From an uncultured Succinivibrionaceae bacterium (lineage in GTDB: Bacteria; Pseudomonadota; Gammaproteobacteria; Enterobacterales; Succinivibrionaceae): a stretch of DNA of 42,005 nucleotides. The position numbers and the translations under genes are program-made. The notes beneath the pieces were generated by a model that saw only the letters and a program-made list of their open reading frames with translations, ran no database searches and was not told where the DNA came from. The stretch spans positions 1-42,005 of the forward strand of contig CALXOT010000061.1 in the NCBI GenBank assembly GCA_944390085.1. The letters run 5' to 3'. This document shows, piece by piece, positions 31,177 to 42,004 of this stretch. Every line of letters starts with the position of its first letter. Position 1 is the stretch's first letter.

Positions 31177-34100
31177 ATGTTGTCACGCCCTAAGTCAGCT
31201 CAGCCCAAAGCTCAGGGCAGTAGCCGCTTAAAACAGATCTTGTTTGGCTTTACGTTGATCTTTGCACTGTGCTGCTATGTGCTGTTTTTTGACTTCCACA
31301 ACACCAATGCCCAGGCCTTAAGCGGGGAGCTTACTTTAAATGGGGAACAACAGGCTCAGGCTGTGCCGCAGGGATCGGGCTTTATCGCTTTCTTATTTGA
31401 TTATTGGGGTAGCTTCAGCTATATCCTGCCCTTAATTATCGTTTATCTCGGTGCCGAGCTCTTTTTATTCCGTATCAGTCTTAAAAACATCGATTTCTTC
31501 CGGTTGGGGCTTCGGATCCTGGGTTTTAATACTTTTTGCCTGGGCGCTTGTGCCTTATTTTCAGCCTTAGGCAGCCGTGGTGTCAGCGGGGCTGGCGGTA
31601 TTTTGGGTGATTTTTTAAATTTGATTATCGCAGCTTTGCTACCGTCAAGTTTGGGAACCCTGACCGCCCTGATTTTTACCCTGGTCGGCCTGTTCCTCTT
31701 TATTGGAAAAAGTCCGTTACAGCTGTGTGAGAGTGTGGGAGCTGGATTTTTTGGGGTGCTGGAGCGTTTAAAGGGCAGAGGTGCCAAAGCGCCAAGGGAA
31801 ACAGCGGCACCTGCAGTTGCAACAACAGCCACTTCCTCTTCCTTTAATGGAGCAGGAACTGATGGACAGGCAGAGACTAAAATAGCTGCAGGCAGCAGCA
31901 TTATTGGTGAAACTTCAGATGCTGGTGCCGCTTATTTCGGGGCACGCACAGCTGCGATGGAATCATCACAGATTGCCCCTGCGCTGGAAGAAACAAAAGC
32001 GAGCTCTACTTTTGTCAGGCAGGAGGATGCAGCAGACAGTACCCTATCGGCAGGGGCAGCAGGGGGCAGTGAGCATTTTGCCGCATCTGCCTTTGGCAGT
32101 GGGAAGCAGAACAGAGCTGATCCTTTCTTTGGTTCTGACAGCCAGTCACGGCGTGTCAGGGTAGAACCGGGTTTTGGGGATGAGGGTAATTTTGCTGCAG
32201 CTGATCCTTATCCGGCAGAGGCCTATCCTGCCTATACTACCGCAAGCACAGCTTTTTCCGTGGCCAGTGAAGAAGCTCAGGCAGATGACAGGGTTTCCAC
32301 TATCATCACCCAGGCCGGAGAGAGTACCACAGTGACCGGGGAAGCTGCTGCTGAGGGGGCTGGTGTTTCTACTATCATTACCACCGCCCAGCCATCTCCT
32401 CAAGCTCCGGACCTTAAGGCTGGTGCCGGGAGTTTAAGTTCAGCAATTGCGGGCCCAGCTGCACCAAGTGCAGCTGAGGATGACGGTGAGACCCATACCG
32501 TAATTACCTATCATCAGCCAACAACAGCTGTACCAAATGAACAGACCGCAGCAGCCTCCGCCTCAGATGAGGAGGAGATCCATACTCATATCTTCAGGAA
32601 CGGTGCTGTAGCTGGCAGTGTCGCTGAAGTTACTGCTGCTGGCAGGGTGCAGGAGGGGAATAAATCCAGTACAGCGCAGCAGACCGGGCAATCAGCCTCC
32701 TTGTCCGGGGTGCAGCTCAATTCAGAGCTTAATAGTGACACTCCGGTGGTGAGCGCAAGCGGCATGTCCTATACCCAAAGGCCGGATGACAGCTTAGCTG
32801 ACAGTTATGGGCCTGCCGAGGTTAAGGATAAAAATGAGCCAAGTGGGCACAGCGAAGGGCGTATCATTAGCTTCAATGATTTTTTATCGAAGGAGGAACG
32901 TCAGGGCCAGCCTTCCTTTGAGCTAAATTCGTTGCCTCCGGCGGTGGCTGCTGCCAGTGCTGACAAAAAGGCAGCTTTAAGTGATGAAAAGGAACATATT
33001 TCAGAAAAAGATCTAGCAGAGCGCTATCCCAGTGCCAGTCGTGGGGTATTAAATAGTACGGCTCCTGAGACAGGTGGCAGTGTGGCCGCAGGGACTGCGT
33101 CTGTAGAGAAAACGGTTTTAAGCCCTGAGCCCAAGGTTGGGGCTGCAGTTCCAGAAGTATCAGGGATCGGACATGCCGGGTCACCTCTTACTGCAAGCCC
33201 TGCTGCAGCTGTGCCGGAACAGGCGCAGAGTATATCGCCTCTGGTAAGTCAGGGCAGCAACAGCAATACCTCCAATTTGCCCGCTTACCTGCAGAACACC
33301 AATAATGGCAATACTGCTGAAAATTCAGATGGTCAGATCTTCTCGGTGCCGACCAAAACAGATTGTGTTCCAAGTTCCATCTCAGCTCCCAGCACATTTT
33401 ATGATGCCTGGCGTCCTGGGGCCGATCTCTTAACTCCGTCCCCTGATACTGAACAGGTAGATGAGAGTATTTTTGCCGAGATGGCGCAGCGCATCAATTC
33501 TTTCTTTGCTGACTTTAAGATCAAGGCACAGGTAGTGGGGCACCGCGATGGTCCAGTCATCACTACTTATGCTCTGGAACTGGCTCCCGGGGTGCGTTTT
33601 GCCTCCATTCATAATCTGGTGGATGATCTGTGCCGTATCCTCAAGGTACCGCCTCACTCCGTGCGTGCGTTAAGTTCCTTGCCTGGAACCATCTTTGCCG
33701 GGCTGGAAGTCCCTTCACCCAAGCGCCGCCTGATTTCACTGCATGACGTGGCAGCAAGCCCTGAGTTCCAGAATACCCGGGCAGAATTGCCGCTGTGTCT
33801 GGGGCAGAACGTGGAGGGTAAGCCGGTTATCGTTGATTTAGCCACGGCTCCGCATCTGCTTATTGCCGGTACCACGGGTTCAGGTAAATCGGCCGGGCTT
33901 AACTCCATGCTGATCTCGCTTTTGCTCAAGCGTTCGCCTGCCGAGCTGCGGCTTATCCTGATAGATCCCAAACGCCTGGAGTTTGCGCTGTACAATAATT
34001 TGCCGCATCTGATTACCCCGGTGATCTCGGATGTGGCGGAAAAGACCGGTGCGGCACTGCAATGGTGTATTGACGAGATGGAGCGCCGTTACCGCCTGTT

Positions 34101-34893
34101 TGAGTCCTTCTCGGTGCGCAAGCTTAATGAATACAATGAAATCATTGAACAGGCCCAGTTAAATGGCGAATTGGTAACCGATCCGGTATGGTCTCCGGAG
34201 ATGGGAGGCACTCCACCCGTCCTGCGCAAGCTGCCCTATATCGTGGTGGTGATTGAGGAATTTGCCGATCTGATGGCGCAGCTGAACGGACGCCGGGGCA
34301 AGGGGGCAGACACCCCGGAGGCGGCGATTGCCCGCCTGGCCGCCAAGTCCCGTGCCTGCGGCATCCACATTATCCTGGCAACCCAGACCCCGCGGGCTGA
34401 AATCATTACCGGAACCATCCGTGCCAACATGCCCTCGCGCGTGGCCTTTACCGTACAAAGCGGCAGGGAATCCCTGATTGTGCTCGATGAGACCGGAGCT
34501 GAATGCCTGCTTGGTCTTGGCGACATGATCTGTAAGTTCAATGGCTTTAACCGCAATGCCAGCTTCCGTGCCCATGGCGCCTTTGTCTCCAACAGTGATG
34601 TGCTGCGCGTAGTGGAGAGCTGGCAGGCCCATGGTGAGCCTGAGTATATTGATGGAGTGACCGAACTGCCTGAAGATGAGCAGGAGGAGAGCAGTGCAGA
34701 AAATGAAGGCAGCTCAGGTCAGCGCCTGGATCCGTACTTTGAAAGGGTAAAGGAATATGCACTTGATTATTATGCCCGCCGGCAGAAACCCCTGCCAACT
34801 TCTGAAATTCAGAGCGTATTTCAGGTAGGTTATCCGCGTGCCCGTAAGATTGCCTATCAGCTGGAACGTGAGGGGGTGCTGGACAATAATTAG
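31177..34893 (+). CDS. ftsK: DNA translocase FtsK
   Basis: A 1238-residue divisome protein that couples septation with chromosome segregation. The N-terminal four membrane helices lie within about 18-180. A long Ala/Ser/Glu/Thr-rich linker follows (about 200-755). The RecA-like motor has Walker A GTTGSGKS (898-905), LILIDPKRLEF, Walker B-type YIVVVIEEFADLM (about 1019-1031; the first acid is Glu rather than the usual Asp) and ATQTPRAEIITGTIRANMPSRVAF. The C-terminal gamma winged helix (PLPTSEIQSVFQVGYPRARKIAYQLEREGV) reads KOPS in other species. It is followed 53 bases later by a second FtsK-like motor gene. Confidence 0.95.
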   Translation: MLSRPKSAQPKAQGSSRLKQILFGFTLIFALCCYVLFFDFHNTNAQALSGELTLNGEQQAQAVPQGSGFIAFLFDYWGSFSYILPLIIVYLGAELFLFRISLKNIDFFRLGLRILGFNTFCLGACALFSALGSRGVSGAGGILGDFLNLIIAALLPSSLGTLTALIFTLVGLFLFIGKSPLQLCESVGAGFFGVLERLKGRGAKAPRETAAPAVATTATSSSFNGAGTDGQAETKIAAGSSIIGETSDAGAAYFGARTAAMESSQIAPALEETKASSTFVRQEDAADSTLSAGAAGGSEHFAASAFGSGKQNRADPFFGSDSQSRRVRVEPGFGDEGNFAAADPYPAEAYPAYTTASTAFSVASEEAQADDRVSTIITQAGESTTVTGEAAAEGAGVSTIITTAQPSPQAPDLKAGAGSLSSAIAGPAAPSAAEDDGETHTVITYHQPTTAVPNEQTAAASASDEEEIHTHIFRNGAVAGSVAEVTAAGRVQEGNKSSTAQQTGQSASLSGVQLNSELNSDTPVVSASGMSYTQRPDDSLADSYGPAEVKDKNEPSGHSEGRIISFNDFLSKEERQGQPSFELNSLPPAVAAASADKKAALSDEKEHISEKDLAERYPSASRGVLNSTAPETGGSVAAGTASVEKTVLSPEPKVGAAVPEVSGIGHAGSPLTASPAAAVPEQAQSISPLVSQGSNSNTSNLPAYLQNTNNGNTAENSDGQIFSVPTKTDCVPSSISAPSTFYDAWRPGADLLTPSPDTEQVDESIFAEMAQRINSFFADFKIKAQVVGHRDGPVITTYALELAPGVRFASIHNLVDDLCRILKVPPHSVRALSSLPGTIFAGLEVPSPKRRLISLHDVAASPEFQNTRAELPLCLGQNVEGKPVIVDLATAPHLLIAGTTGSGKSAGLNSMLISLLLKRSPAELRLILIDPKRLEFALYNNLPHLITPVISDVAEKTGAALQWCIDEMERRYRLFESFSVRKLNEYNEIIEQAQLNGELVTDPVWSPEMGGTPPVLRKLPYIVVVIEEFADLMAQLNGRRGKGADTPEAAIARLAAKSRACGIHIILATQTPRAEIITGTIRANMPSRVAFTVQSGRESLIVLDETGAECLLGLGDMICKFNGFNRNASFRAHGAFVSNSDVLRVVESWQAHGEPEYIDGVTELPEDEQEESSAENEGSSGQRLDPYFERVKEYALDYYARRQKPLPTSEIQSVFQVGYPRARKIAYQLEREGVLDNN

Positions 34894-34946
34894 GCGTCTG
34901 CGGACGTATTTCCTGCAGGAGGCAGGACAAACAGGAAGGAGTACAG

Positions 34947-36038
34947 ATGGAACAGCAAGTTTGCCTGACAGCGTCAGCCCCGGATTTGTGGCTGCATCTT
35001 GGCCGGATGGCAGATGGCAGGGAGCTTAAGATCAATCTGACAGAGCAGCCCCACTTACTGATAGCAGGAGGCAGCGGTACCGGAAAGTCTGCTTTGTGTG
35101 ATGCCATCATGTTGTCTTTGTTGCAATATGCTCCTGAAAAACTGCGCCTGATTTTAATTGATGCAGGAAGCGATAGCTTTGAGCGTTATGCAGCATTGCC
35201 GCAGCTTGCGACAGCTCCAGTCTTTGCAGATCCGCAAAGGGCAGTAGCCGCGTTGCGCTGGTGCGTCAGTGAAGCTGAGCGCCGGATATTGTTGTTCAAA
35301 GCTAGGGGAGTACCAGATTTAAAGACCTATAACGAAGGCTGTGCTGGTATTAAGCAGGTTGGGGAAGGATCAGAACCTCTGGCACAGCTAGTAGTGTTCA
35401 TTGAGGATTTTTCATTTCTGGTACACTCTGACGTTTCAGTTTCCCTGTATGGTTACAGTAGCAGGGCGCTTAATTTGTGCTGTAAACTTGCTGACTGCGG
35501 GAGCTGTTGTGGTATTCATCTGCTGCTGGCATTGAAACACCCTTCGCTTACGGTGTTAAGCAGCTTTTTGCGCGCTAAAATTCCGGCGCGGATTGCCTTT
35601 AAGCTGCAAACTGCAGCAGAGTCCTGCCTGATGCTTGATACTCCGGCTGCAGAGTTTCTGTCAGCCCCCGGTGCAATGCTATGTAAAAACCTATGTCCAG
35701 AGAGCCGCACCGCCGTCAGTGCTACTGTCCTGAAGGTGACATCTGAGCAGATAAGCAAGGCCTGCGCTAAGTGGCAGAAGGGCAGGACACAGCATTTTAT
35801 TGCAGATGTGGATGCCATCAGCAGTGTCTTGGCTGCCCTGAGACAACGGAACAGCGAGTTCCTGTGCGATCCGGCCTTGCCTGCTGCACGGACCTACGCG
35901 CATCATTGCCTCAAAACAACAGGGCATCTGCCCAGCATCGCTCAGCTGCAAAGAGTATTGGCAGTCGGCTGGCCGCGGGCGCGGGTGCTGATGCTGGCTC
36001 TGAAACGAGAACAGGAGCTAATGAGTTTAACCCTATGA
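34947..36038 (+). CDS. FtsK/SpoIIIE-type motor paralogue without membrane domain
   Basis: A 363-residue protein that matches only the motor and gamma parts of the FtsK upstream. Walker A is GGSGTGKS (41-48), LRLILIDAGSDSFERYAALPQL stands where FtsK has IDPKRLEF, the Walker B-like LVVFIEDF is at 148-155, and LKHPSLTVLSSFLRAKIPARIAF matches the segment after the sensor. The end (HLPSIAQLQRVLAVGWPRARVLMLALKREQEL) aligns with the gamma winged helix. There is no membrane segment and no linker. Several FtsK-conserved residues are changed (PK lost; acidic pair Glu-Asp). AAGGAG lies six bases before the ATG, and the stop overlaps lolA. Probably a diverged tandem duplicate acting as a soluble partner or regulator of FtsK; a DNA pump in its own right is possible. 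Confidence 0.8.
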   Translation: MEQQVCLTASAPDLWLHLGRMADGRELKINLTEQPHLLIAGGSGTGKSALCDAIMLSLLQYAPEKLRLILIDAGSDSFERYAALPQLATAPVFADPQRAVAALRWCVSEAERRILLFKARGVPDLKTYNEGCAGIKQVGEGSEPLAQLVVFIEDFSFLVHSDVSVSLYGYSSRALNLCCKLADCGSCCGIHLLLALKHPSLTVLSSFLRAKIPARIAFKLQTAAESCLMLDTPAAEFLSAPGAMLCKNLCPESRTAVSATVLKVTSEQISKACAKWQKGRTQHFIADVDAISSVLAALRQRNSEFLCDPALPAARTYAHHCLKTTGHLPSIAQLQRVLAVGWPRARVLMLALKREQELMSLTL

Positions 36039-36709
36039 AAGTTTTAATATTTTTTATAAAAAAGCTGACAGCAGTCTTTAAACCTTGCCGGTTGGGATTT
36101 GTTTTCTTTTTGGGATGTATCCTGTTGTCCGGACTTACACAGTCAGTCAGCGCGCAGCCTTTGTCGCACAAGCTTGAGAGCTTTAAGGCCTTCAGTGCCA
36201 CGTTCAGGCAGAGTGTCAGTGCAGCTGACGGCAGGGAAATTGCCAGCTCTGAAGGCACATTAGCGCTTAGGCGGCCACAGGATTTCATGCTGCATACCAC
36301 AAGTCCTGATGAGCTTTATCTTTATACCCGTGCCGACGGGGTTTATTATTATGATGCCTTTATCAATCAGCTGACGGTGCTGCCTCTAAGCTCCCTGGCA
36401 GATTCCCCGTTTGCGCTGTTACTGGGTAAGGAACAGCGCGCCTGGCAGGACTATGACATAAAGGAAGAGCGTCAGGATGAGCATTATGTGTTAACTCCAA
36501 GGCTGGGGGTACAGGTCTCAGGCGGGGGAGTAGGCACCCTGACGCGCCTGGAGCTGTTTTTTGCAGGTAAGCACTTAGAGCGGGTGGAAGTCTTTTTTGC
36601 CGATGGCAATGTTAATTCCTATACCTTCAGCGCCCAGCGCTTTGAGGTAAACGATGCTGATTTTGCCTGTGAGGTTCCCACGGACGCGGAAGTAAGTGAT
36701 GAGCGATGA
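36035..36709 (+). CDS. lolA: Outer-membrane lipoprotein carrier protein LolA
   Basis: A 224-residue periplasmic chaperone that takes lipoproteins from LolCDE (genes at 0.9-4.1 kb) to the outer membrane. A long N-region ([11 protein letters not shown]) and a hydrophobic core to about residue 38 form the signal peptide, ending [37 protein letters not shown] and [22 protein letters not shown] are typical LolA beta-strands. The start is the ATG overlapping the preceding stop (ATGA); a longer open frame upstream is the shadow of that gene. The order ftsK-lolA-rarA-serS is as in E. coli, with the extra motor gene inserted. Confidence 0.88.
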   Translation: MKVLIFFIKKLTAVFKPCRLGFVFFLGCILLSGLTQSVSAQPLSHKLESFKAFSATFRQSVSAADGREIASSEGTLALRRPQDFMLHTTSPDELYLYTRADGVYYYDAFINQLTVLPLSSLADSPFALLLGKEQRAWQDYDIKEERQDEHYVLTPRLGVQVSGGGVGTLTRLELFFAGKHLERVEVFFADGNVNSYTFSAQRFEVNDADFACEVPTDAEVSDER

Positions 36710-38144
36710 TCTTTTTGCCGCATTTGACGCAAATTTAGGGCAGTCGGCGGCTGTGGAGACTGAAGCTGACGGGGCGGAGCTTACGGATGGCGTGCCCCTG
36801 GCTGCGCGCTTAAGGCCGCAGGGGCTTGAGGATTATATCGGACAGAGCCATTTAGTCGGCCCTGGCAAACCGCTGCGCCGGGCGCTGGAACGCGGACAGG
36901 CCTATTCGATGATTTTCTGGGGGCCTCCGGGGGTGGGCAAGACCACTTTGGCACTGATTATCGCCGGGCGCATCCATGCAGTACTGGAACAGATCTCTGC
37001 GGTCACCGCCGGCATCAAGGATATCCGGGCGGCCATTGAACGGGCGCAGCGGCGCAAGGCACAGGCGGTGCGTACCCTACTTTTTGTCGATGAGGTGCAT
37101 CGCTTTAATAAAGCTCAGCAGGATGCTTTTTTGCCGCATATTGAAAATGGCACCATTACTTTTATCGGTGCTACTACTGAAAACCCGTCCTTTGAACTCA
37201 ATTCGGCCCTGCTCTCGCGCTGTCGGATCTACGTGCTCAAAAAGTTAAGCCATGAGGAAATGCAGTCCCTGATAGATTTGGCGCTGAACTCGCCTAAGGG
37301 CTTACAGGAACTTAAGCTTAAGCTTGATGACAGGGTGCGGCAGGCAGTGATCTCGCTTGCAGATGGTGACGGGCGTTATTTGCTCAACACCCTGGAAATG
37401 TTGTCTGATTTGGCCACTGAAGGCAAAGATGGAAGCCGGGTGGTTACTTTGGCCATGGTAGGGGCAGTAGCCGGCAGGCGGCTTATTAATTATGACAAGG
37501 GCGGGGATGCTTACTACGATCTGATTTCAGCTTTCCATAAGTCAGTGCGCGGTTCAGCCCCGGATGCCGCCTTGTACTGGTATGCGCGTATCCTCAGTGC
37601 CGGGGGCGATCCGTTGTATGTGGCGCGCAGGCTTCTGGCGATTGCTACCGAGGATGTGGGGCTTGCAGATCCGCGGGCGATGCAGGTGGCGCTCAATGCC
37701 TGGGATATTTACGAACGGGTAGGGGCAGCTGAAGGGGAGCGTGCCATTGCTGAGGCTGCCGTTTATTTGGCACTAGCCCCCAAGAGCAATGCTCTTTATA
37801 ACGCCTTTCATCAGGCCAGGGAGGATGCCACACGTCTGCCATCCTTTGAAGTACCTCTCTACCTGCGCAATGCTCCGACCAAGCTCATGGACAGCTTGGG
37901 CTATCATAAAGGATACCGCTATGCCCATGATTATCCTGGTGCCTATGCCCCGGGGGAGTGCTTTATGCCCGAGGAATTAGACGGGCGATCTTACTACGAG
38001 CCCAACGAGCGCGGTTTTGAAATTTCGCTGAAAAAGAAGCTTGAATATCTGCACGAACGGGATGCTGCGGGGACGGAACCGCGCTATCCCAAAGACCATG
38101 CCAGGAGGATGCAGCAGGCGCTGGAACAAGAGTTCAAATCTTAG
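36699..38144 (+). CDS. rarA: Replication-associated recombination protein A (MgsA/RarA)
   Basis: A 481-residue AAA+ ATPase of the clamp-loader clade. [19 protein letters not shown], Walker [32 protein letters not shown] (Walker B) and [20 protein letters not shown] (sensor 1) are near-identical to E. coli RarA, and the C-terminal tetramerisation domain is complete ([40 protein letters not shown]). It acts at stalled replication forks. The likely start is the ATG at 36699, which overlaps the end of lolA by 11 bases; a GTG one codon earlier is possible. Confidence 0.95.
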   Translation: MSDDLFAAFDANLGQSAAVETEADGAELTDGVPLAARLRPQGLEDYIGQSHLVGPGKPLRRALERGQAYSMIFWGPPGVGKTTLALIIAGRIHAVLEQISAVTAGIKDIRAAIERAQRRKAQAVRTLLFVDEVHRFNKAQQDAFLPHIENGTITFIGATTENPSFELNSALLSRCRIYVLKKLSHEEMQSLIDLALNSPKGLQELKLKLDDRVRQAVISLADGDGRYLLNTLEMLSDLATEGKDGSRVVTLAMVGAVAGRRLINYDKGGDAYYDLISAFHKSVRGSAPDAALYWYARILSAGGDPLYVARRLLAIATEDVGLADPRAMQVALNAWDIYERVGAAEGERAIAEAAVYLALAPKSNALYNAFHQAREDATRLPSFEVPLYLRNAPTKLMDSLGYHKGYRYAHDYPGAYAPGECFMPEELDGRSYYEPNERGFEISLKKKLEYLHERDAAGTEPRYPKDHARRMQQALEQEFKS

Positions 38145-38164
38145 AAAAACTGATGCTTTCGTGA

Positions 38165-38201
38165 TAGAATTGCACCGCCGAAAAAGGGGATGCAGCCCCT
38201 T
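38165..38201 (+). promoter_or_regulatory. Candidate serS promoter (-10) and leader hairpin
   Basis: TAGAAT at 38165-38170 is a good -10 with only a weak -35 in the end of rarA (TTAGAA, 18-base spacer). Just downstream AAGGGG-ATGCAG-CCCCTT (38184-38201) forms a 6-bp hairpin in the leader. It has no T tail, so it is probably not a terminator. Confidence 0.4.
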
Positions 38202-38220
38202 AAAACCTTCTATTGTATAA

Positions 38221-39542
<1,322 letters not shown>

Positions 39543-39543
<1 letters not shown>

Positions 39544-40049
39544 TGATGCTCACGGTAGCAGACTGGGCGATCCTGGCCGTTATCGGCCTGTCCGCCCTGT
39601 TATCGCTTTGGCGCGGTTTTCTGCGCGAGGCTATTTCCTTAGGTGCCTGGGTTGGCGCCTTTGTCGTTACCGGAAAGTTCTATGCCGCACTGGCACCTAA
39701 GCTCACCTTTTTTCAGGATGGGCTGACCCGCAGTGCCCTGGCCATTTTCATTTTGTTCGTGGCCACCCTGCTGGTAGTGGGGACTTGCGGCAATATTTTG
39801 CGTTCACTTATCGGCAAGGCCGGTCTGTCCGGGACTGATCGCCTGCTGGGCGCGGCTTTTGGCGTGCTGCGCGGAGTTTTAATCGTCTGCGCAGTGCTGG
39901 CCTTGTTGCAAATAGGCTTTAAGTTTGGCGTGCTGTCTTTTCTGACGCAAAAGCCGGTATATGCCGATTCGCTGCTCATTCCGGAGTTGCAGCGCATCGT
40001 CAATTGGTTTTTCCTTTATCTATCCACCCCCTTAACTTCAGGAGCTTAA
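39543..40049 (+). CDS. cvpA: Colicin V production protein family (CvpA)
   Basis: A 168-residue inner-membrane protein with four helices (about 8-24, 30-50, 62-85, 103-125). The opening [36 protein letters not shown] is the family signature. E. coli CvpA is needed for colicin V export and for envelope stress tolerance; its molecular role is unclear. It is coupled to serS by TAATG overlap and followed one base later by purF, the conserved cvpA-purF pair. A second ATG one codon in is equally possible. Confidence 0.92.
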
Positions 40050-40050
40050 C

Positions 40051-41562
40051 ATGTGCGGTGTAGTTGGCATTGTCGGTTTTTCGCCGGTAAATTTAGCCCT
40101 TTATGATGCGCTGACGGTGTTGCAGCACCGTGGCCAGGACGCAGCCGGCATCATTACCCTTGATGGGGATAATTTCAGGCAGCGCAAGGCCAACGGTTAT
40201 GTGCGCGATGTGTTTGAGCAAAAGCACATGCGCCGCCTTAAAGGCAACATCGGCATCGGGCATGTGCGTTATCCCACCGCAGGATCGTCTTCAGCTGCAG
40301 AAGCCCAGCCTTTTTATGCCAATTCTCCTTTCGGTATTGCCCTGGCCCACAATGGCAATTTGACCAATGCCCGTGAGCTCAAGCTCTTGTGTGAACAGGC
40401 ACGCCGTCACGTCAACACCACCTCAGACTCTGAGTGCCTGCTCAATATCTTTGCCTGGAAGCTCTCTGCCTGTGATAAGGCAGTACCTGCCCCGGAGGAT
40501 ATCTTCAAGGCCGTGCATGGGGTCAATGCCGTGGTGCAGGGAGCCTATGCTGTGGTCTCCTTAATCATCGGGGTGGGGCTGGTGGCCTTCCGCGATCCTT
40601 TCGGGATCCGTCCCATGGTGCTGGGCAGCCGCATTAATGAGGAAGGTAAGACTGAGTACATGGTGGCCTCAGAGAGCGTGGCGCTTGATGTGGCAGGCTT
40701 TAAGCTGCTGCGTGACGTGCAGCCAGGTGAAGCCATCTTCATTACTAAGGAAGGCAAGCTGCACAGTGCCATCTGTGCTGACAATGTTAGGCTGCAGCCC
40801 TGCATCTTTGAATATGTCTATTTTGCAAGACCTGACAGCATCATGAACGGGGTTTCAGTTTATGCAGCCCGTGTGCGCATGGGCACCAAGCTTGCCCAGC
40901 AGATCCAGCGCGACTACAAAGATCTGGATATTGATGTGGTGATCCCGATTCCTGAGACTTCCTGTGACATTGCCGTGCAGATTGCCAGGATGCTGGGTAA
41001 GCCCTATCGCCAGGGCTTTGTCAAAAATCGCTATATCGGGCGCACCTTCATCATGCCGGGGCAGAAACAGCGCAAAAAGTCGGTGCGCAATAAGTTAAAC
41101 CCGATCCCTGCAGAGTTTGCTGGTAAAAAGGTATTGCTGGTGGACGATTCCATCGTGCGTGGTACCACTTCAGAGCAGATTGTGGACATGGCGCATGAGG
41201 CTGGGGCTAAAGCGGTGTACTTTGCCTCAGCAGCCCCTGAGATCCGTTATCCCAACGTCTATGGTATCGATATGCCGACTGCCAAGGAGCTGATTGCCTC
41301 CGGGCGCGATCTGGAGCAGATCAGATCTGAGATCCATGCCGATGCCCTGATTTACCAGAGCCTTGGCGATCTTGAGGATGCCGTGCGTGAGGAAAATCCA
41401 GAACTTAAGGATTTTGAGACCTCAGTCTTTACCGGCAAATATATAACCCCGGGGGTCGATGAGGAGTATTTTGCCTACCTTGACCGCCAGCGCTCGGATG
41501 ATGCCAAGGCTGACAAGGCCTGGAATGAGTCGAGCGAGGATTTGGAACTCTATAATATCTAA
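40051..41562 (+). CDS. purF: Amidophosphoribosyltransferase
   Basis: A 503-residue first enzyme of de novo purine synthesis, forming phosphoribosylamine from PRPP and glutamine. The N-terminal Ntn glutaminase begins [10 protein letters not shown] with Cys2 as nucleophile and no propeptide, as in E. coli. [17 protein letters not shown] and [10 protein letters not shown] line the glutamine site. The C-terminal PRTase domain carries the PRPP loop [14 protein letters not shown], and [16 protein letters not shown] is the flexible loop. No Fe-S cysteine cluster is present. CAGGAG precedes the ATG. In many relatives it is under PurR; I saw no clear PurR box inside the cvpA leader. Confidence 0.97.
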   Translation: MCGVVGIVGFSPVNLALYDALTVLQHRGQDAAGIITLDGDNFRQRKANGYVRDVFEQKHMRRLKGNIGIGHVRYPTAGSSSAAEAQPFYANSPFGIALAHNGNLTNARELKLLCEQARRHVNTTSDSECLLNIFAWKLSACDKAVPAPEDIFKAVHGVNAVVQGAYAVVSLIIGVGLVAFRDPFGIRPMVLGSRINEEGKTEYMVASESVALDVAGFKLLRDVQPGEAIFITKEGKLHSAICADNVRLQPCIFEYVYFARPDSIMNGVSVYAARVRMGTKLAQQIQRDYKDLDIDVVIPIPETSCDIAVQIARMLGKPYRQGFVKNRYIGRTFIMPGQKQRKKSVRNKLNPIPAEFAGKKVLLVDDSIVRGTTSEQIVDMAHEAGAKAVYFASAAPEIRYPNVYGIDMPTAKELIASGRDLEQIRSEIHADALIYQSLGDLEDAVREENPELKDFETSVFTGKYITPGVDEEYFAYLDRQRSDDAKADKAWNESSEDLELYNI

Positions 41563-41583
41563 AATCTTTTAAACATCAGTATC

Positions 41584-41612
41584 TAATGCCGCTCCAAGCA
41601 GGCGCGGCATTA
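41584..41612 (+). terminator. Hairpin after purF
   Basis: A perfect 9-bp stem TAATGCCGC/GCGGCATTA with an 11-base loop, 22 bases after the purF stop. It is followed by TAATCTGC rather than a T run, so termination may be partial. T-rich stretches occur further on (41650-41700). Confidence 0.5.
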
Positions 41613-41778
41613 ATCTGCAAGCCGTTCTTCCAAGTCTTCCAAGCGGATCATCTTTTCTTTTTTCTTTCCTAATGGCTTAAGCTGGTCTTTTTTAAGATAT
41701 CCTGCCTGGTTTTAGCTGCAGTAAAGCTGTGTTTTGAATATGCTCAGAATATGCTGTTGGCAGTAAATATTGCCTGAC

Positions 41779-41792
41779 TGTAAGCGCTTACG
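41779..41792. promoter_or_regulatory. LacI/GalR-type operator-like palindrome
   Basis: TGTAAGCGCTTACG contains a perfect 12-bp palindrome with a central CG step, the layout of operators bound by LacI-family repressors. It lies in the gene-free stretch 41563-42005 upstream of whatever begins past the window. Confidence 0.35.
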
Positions 41793-41889
41793 GATTGTTT
41801 TCTAAAAATATTTAAAATTTATTTACTCGACTTTCCGAGTTTGATTTTACGTACAACAAATTGAAAAACCTGCGTTTTACATCTGGTTT

Positions 41890-41899
41890 AGCTCTTTAA
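41890..41899 (+). promoter_or_regulatory. boxA-like antitermination sequence
   Basis: AGCTCTTTAA followed by AAA matches nine consecutive bases (GCTCTTTAA) of the rRNA-leader boxA TGCTCTTTAACA. It could mark the leader of a stable-RNA operon beyond the window, but no rRNA sequence is present to confirm it. Confidence 0.3.
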
Positions 41900-41975
41900 A
41901 AATCAATATTGACTTCACTTTGCTCTGTTAGGTGAGAATTATAGATAGTTTTTCTTTACTAATTCTTTGTTTTTA

Positions 41976-42004
41976 TTGTAAAAATATGACTTACGTGGTA
42001 TAAT
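41976..42004 (+). promoter_or_regulatory. Strong sigma-70 promoter at the window edge
   Basis: TTGTAA (-35) and a perfect TATAAT (-10) with a 17-base spacer, reading out of the window. A further TTGACT lies at 41909-41914 without a convincing -10. Confidence 0.6.

Noticed and set aside
34159..35110. Long open frames on the minus strand opposite ftsK and its paralogue
   Set aside because: They mirror GC-rich codon usage of the sense genes, have no ribosome sites or domain features, and lie wholly over well-supported coding sequence.
35771..36034. An extended N-terminus for LolA
   Set aside because: The upstream frame overlaps the FtsK-like gene; the signal peptide starts at the ATG at 36035, coupled to the previous stop.
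34894..36038. The second FtsK-like gene as a frameshifted or broken piece of ftsK
   Set aside because: The upstream ftsK is complete through its gamma domain, and the second gene has its own ribosome site, start, full motor and end. It is a duplicate, not a fragment.
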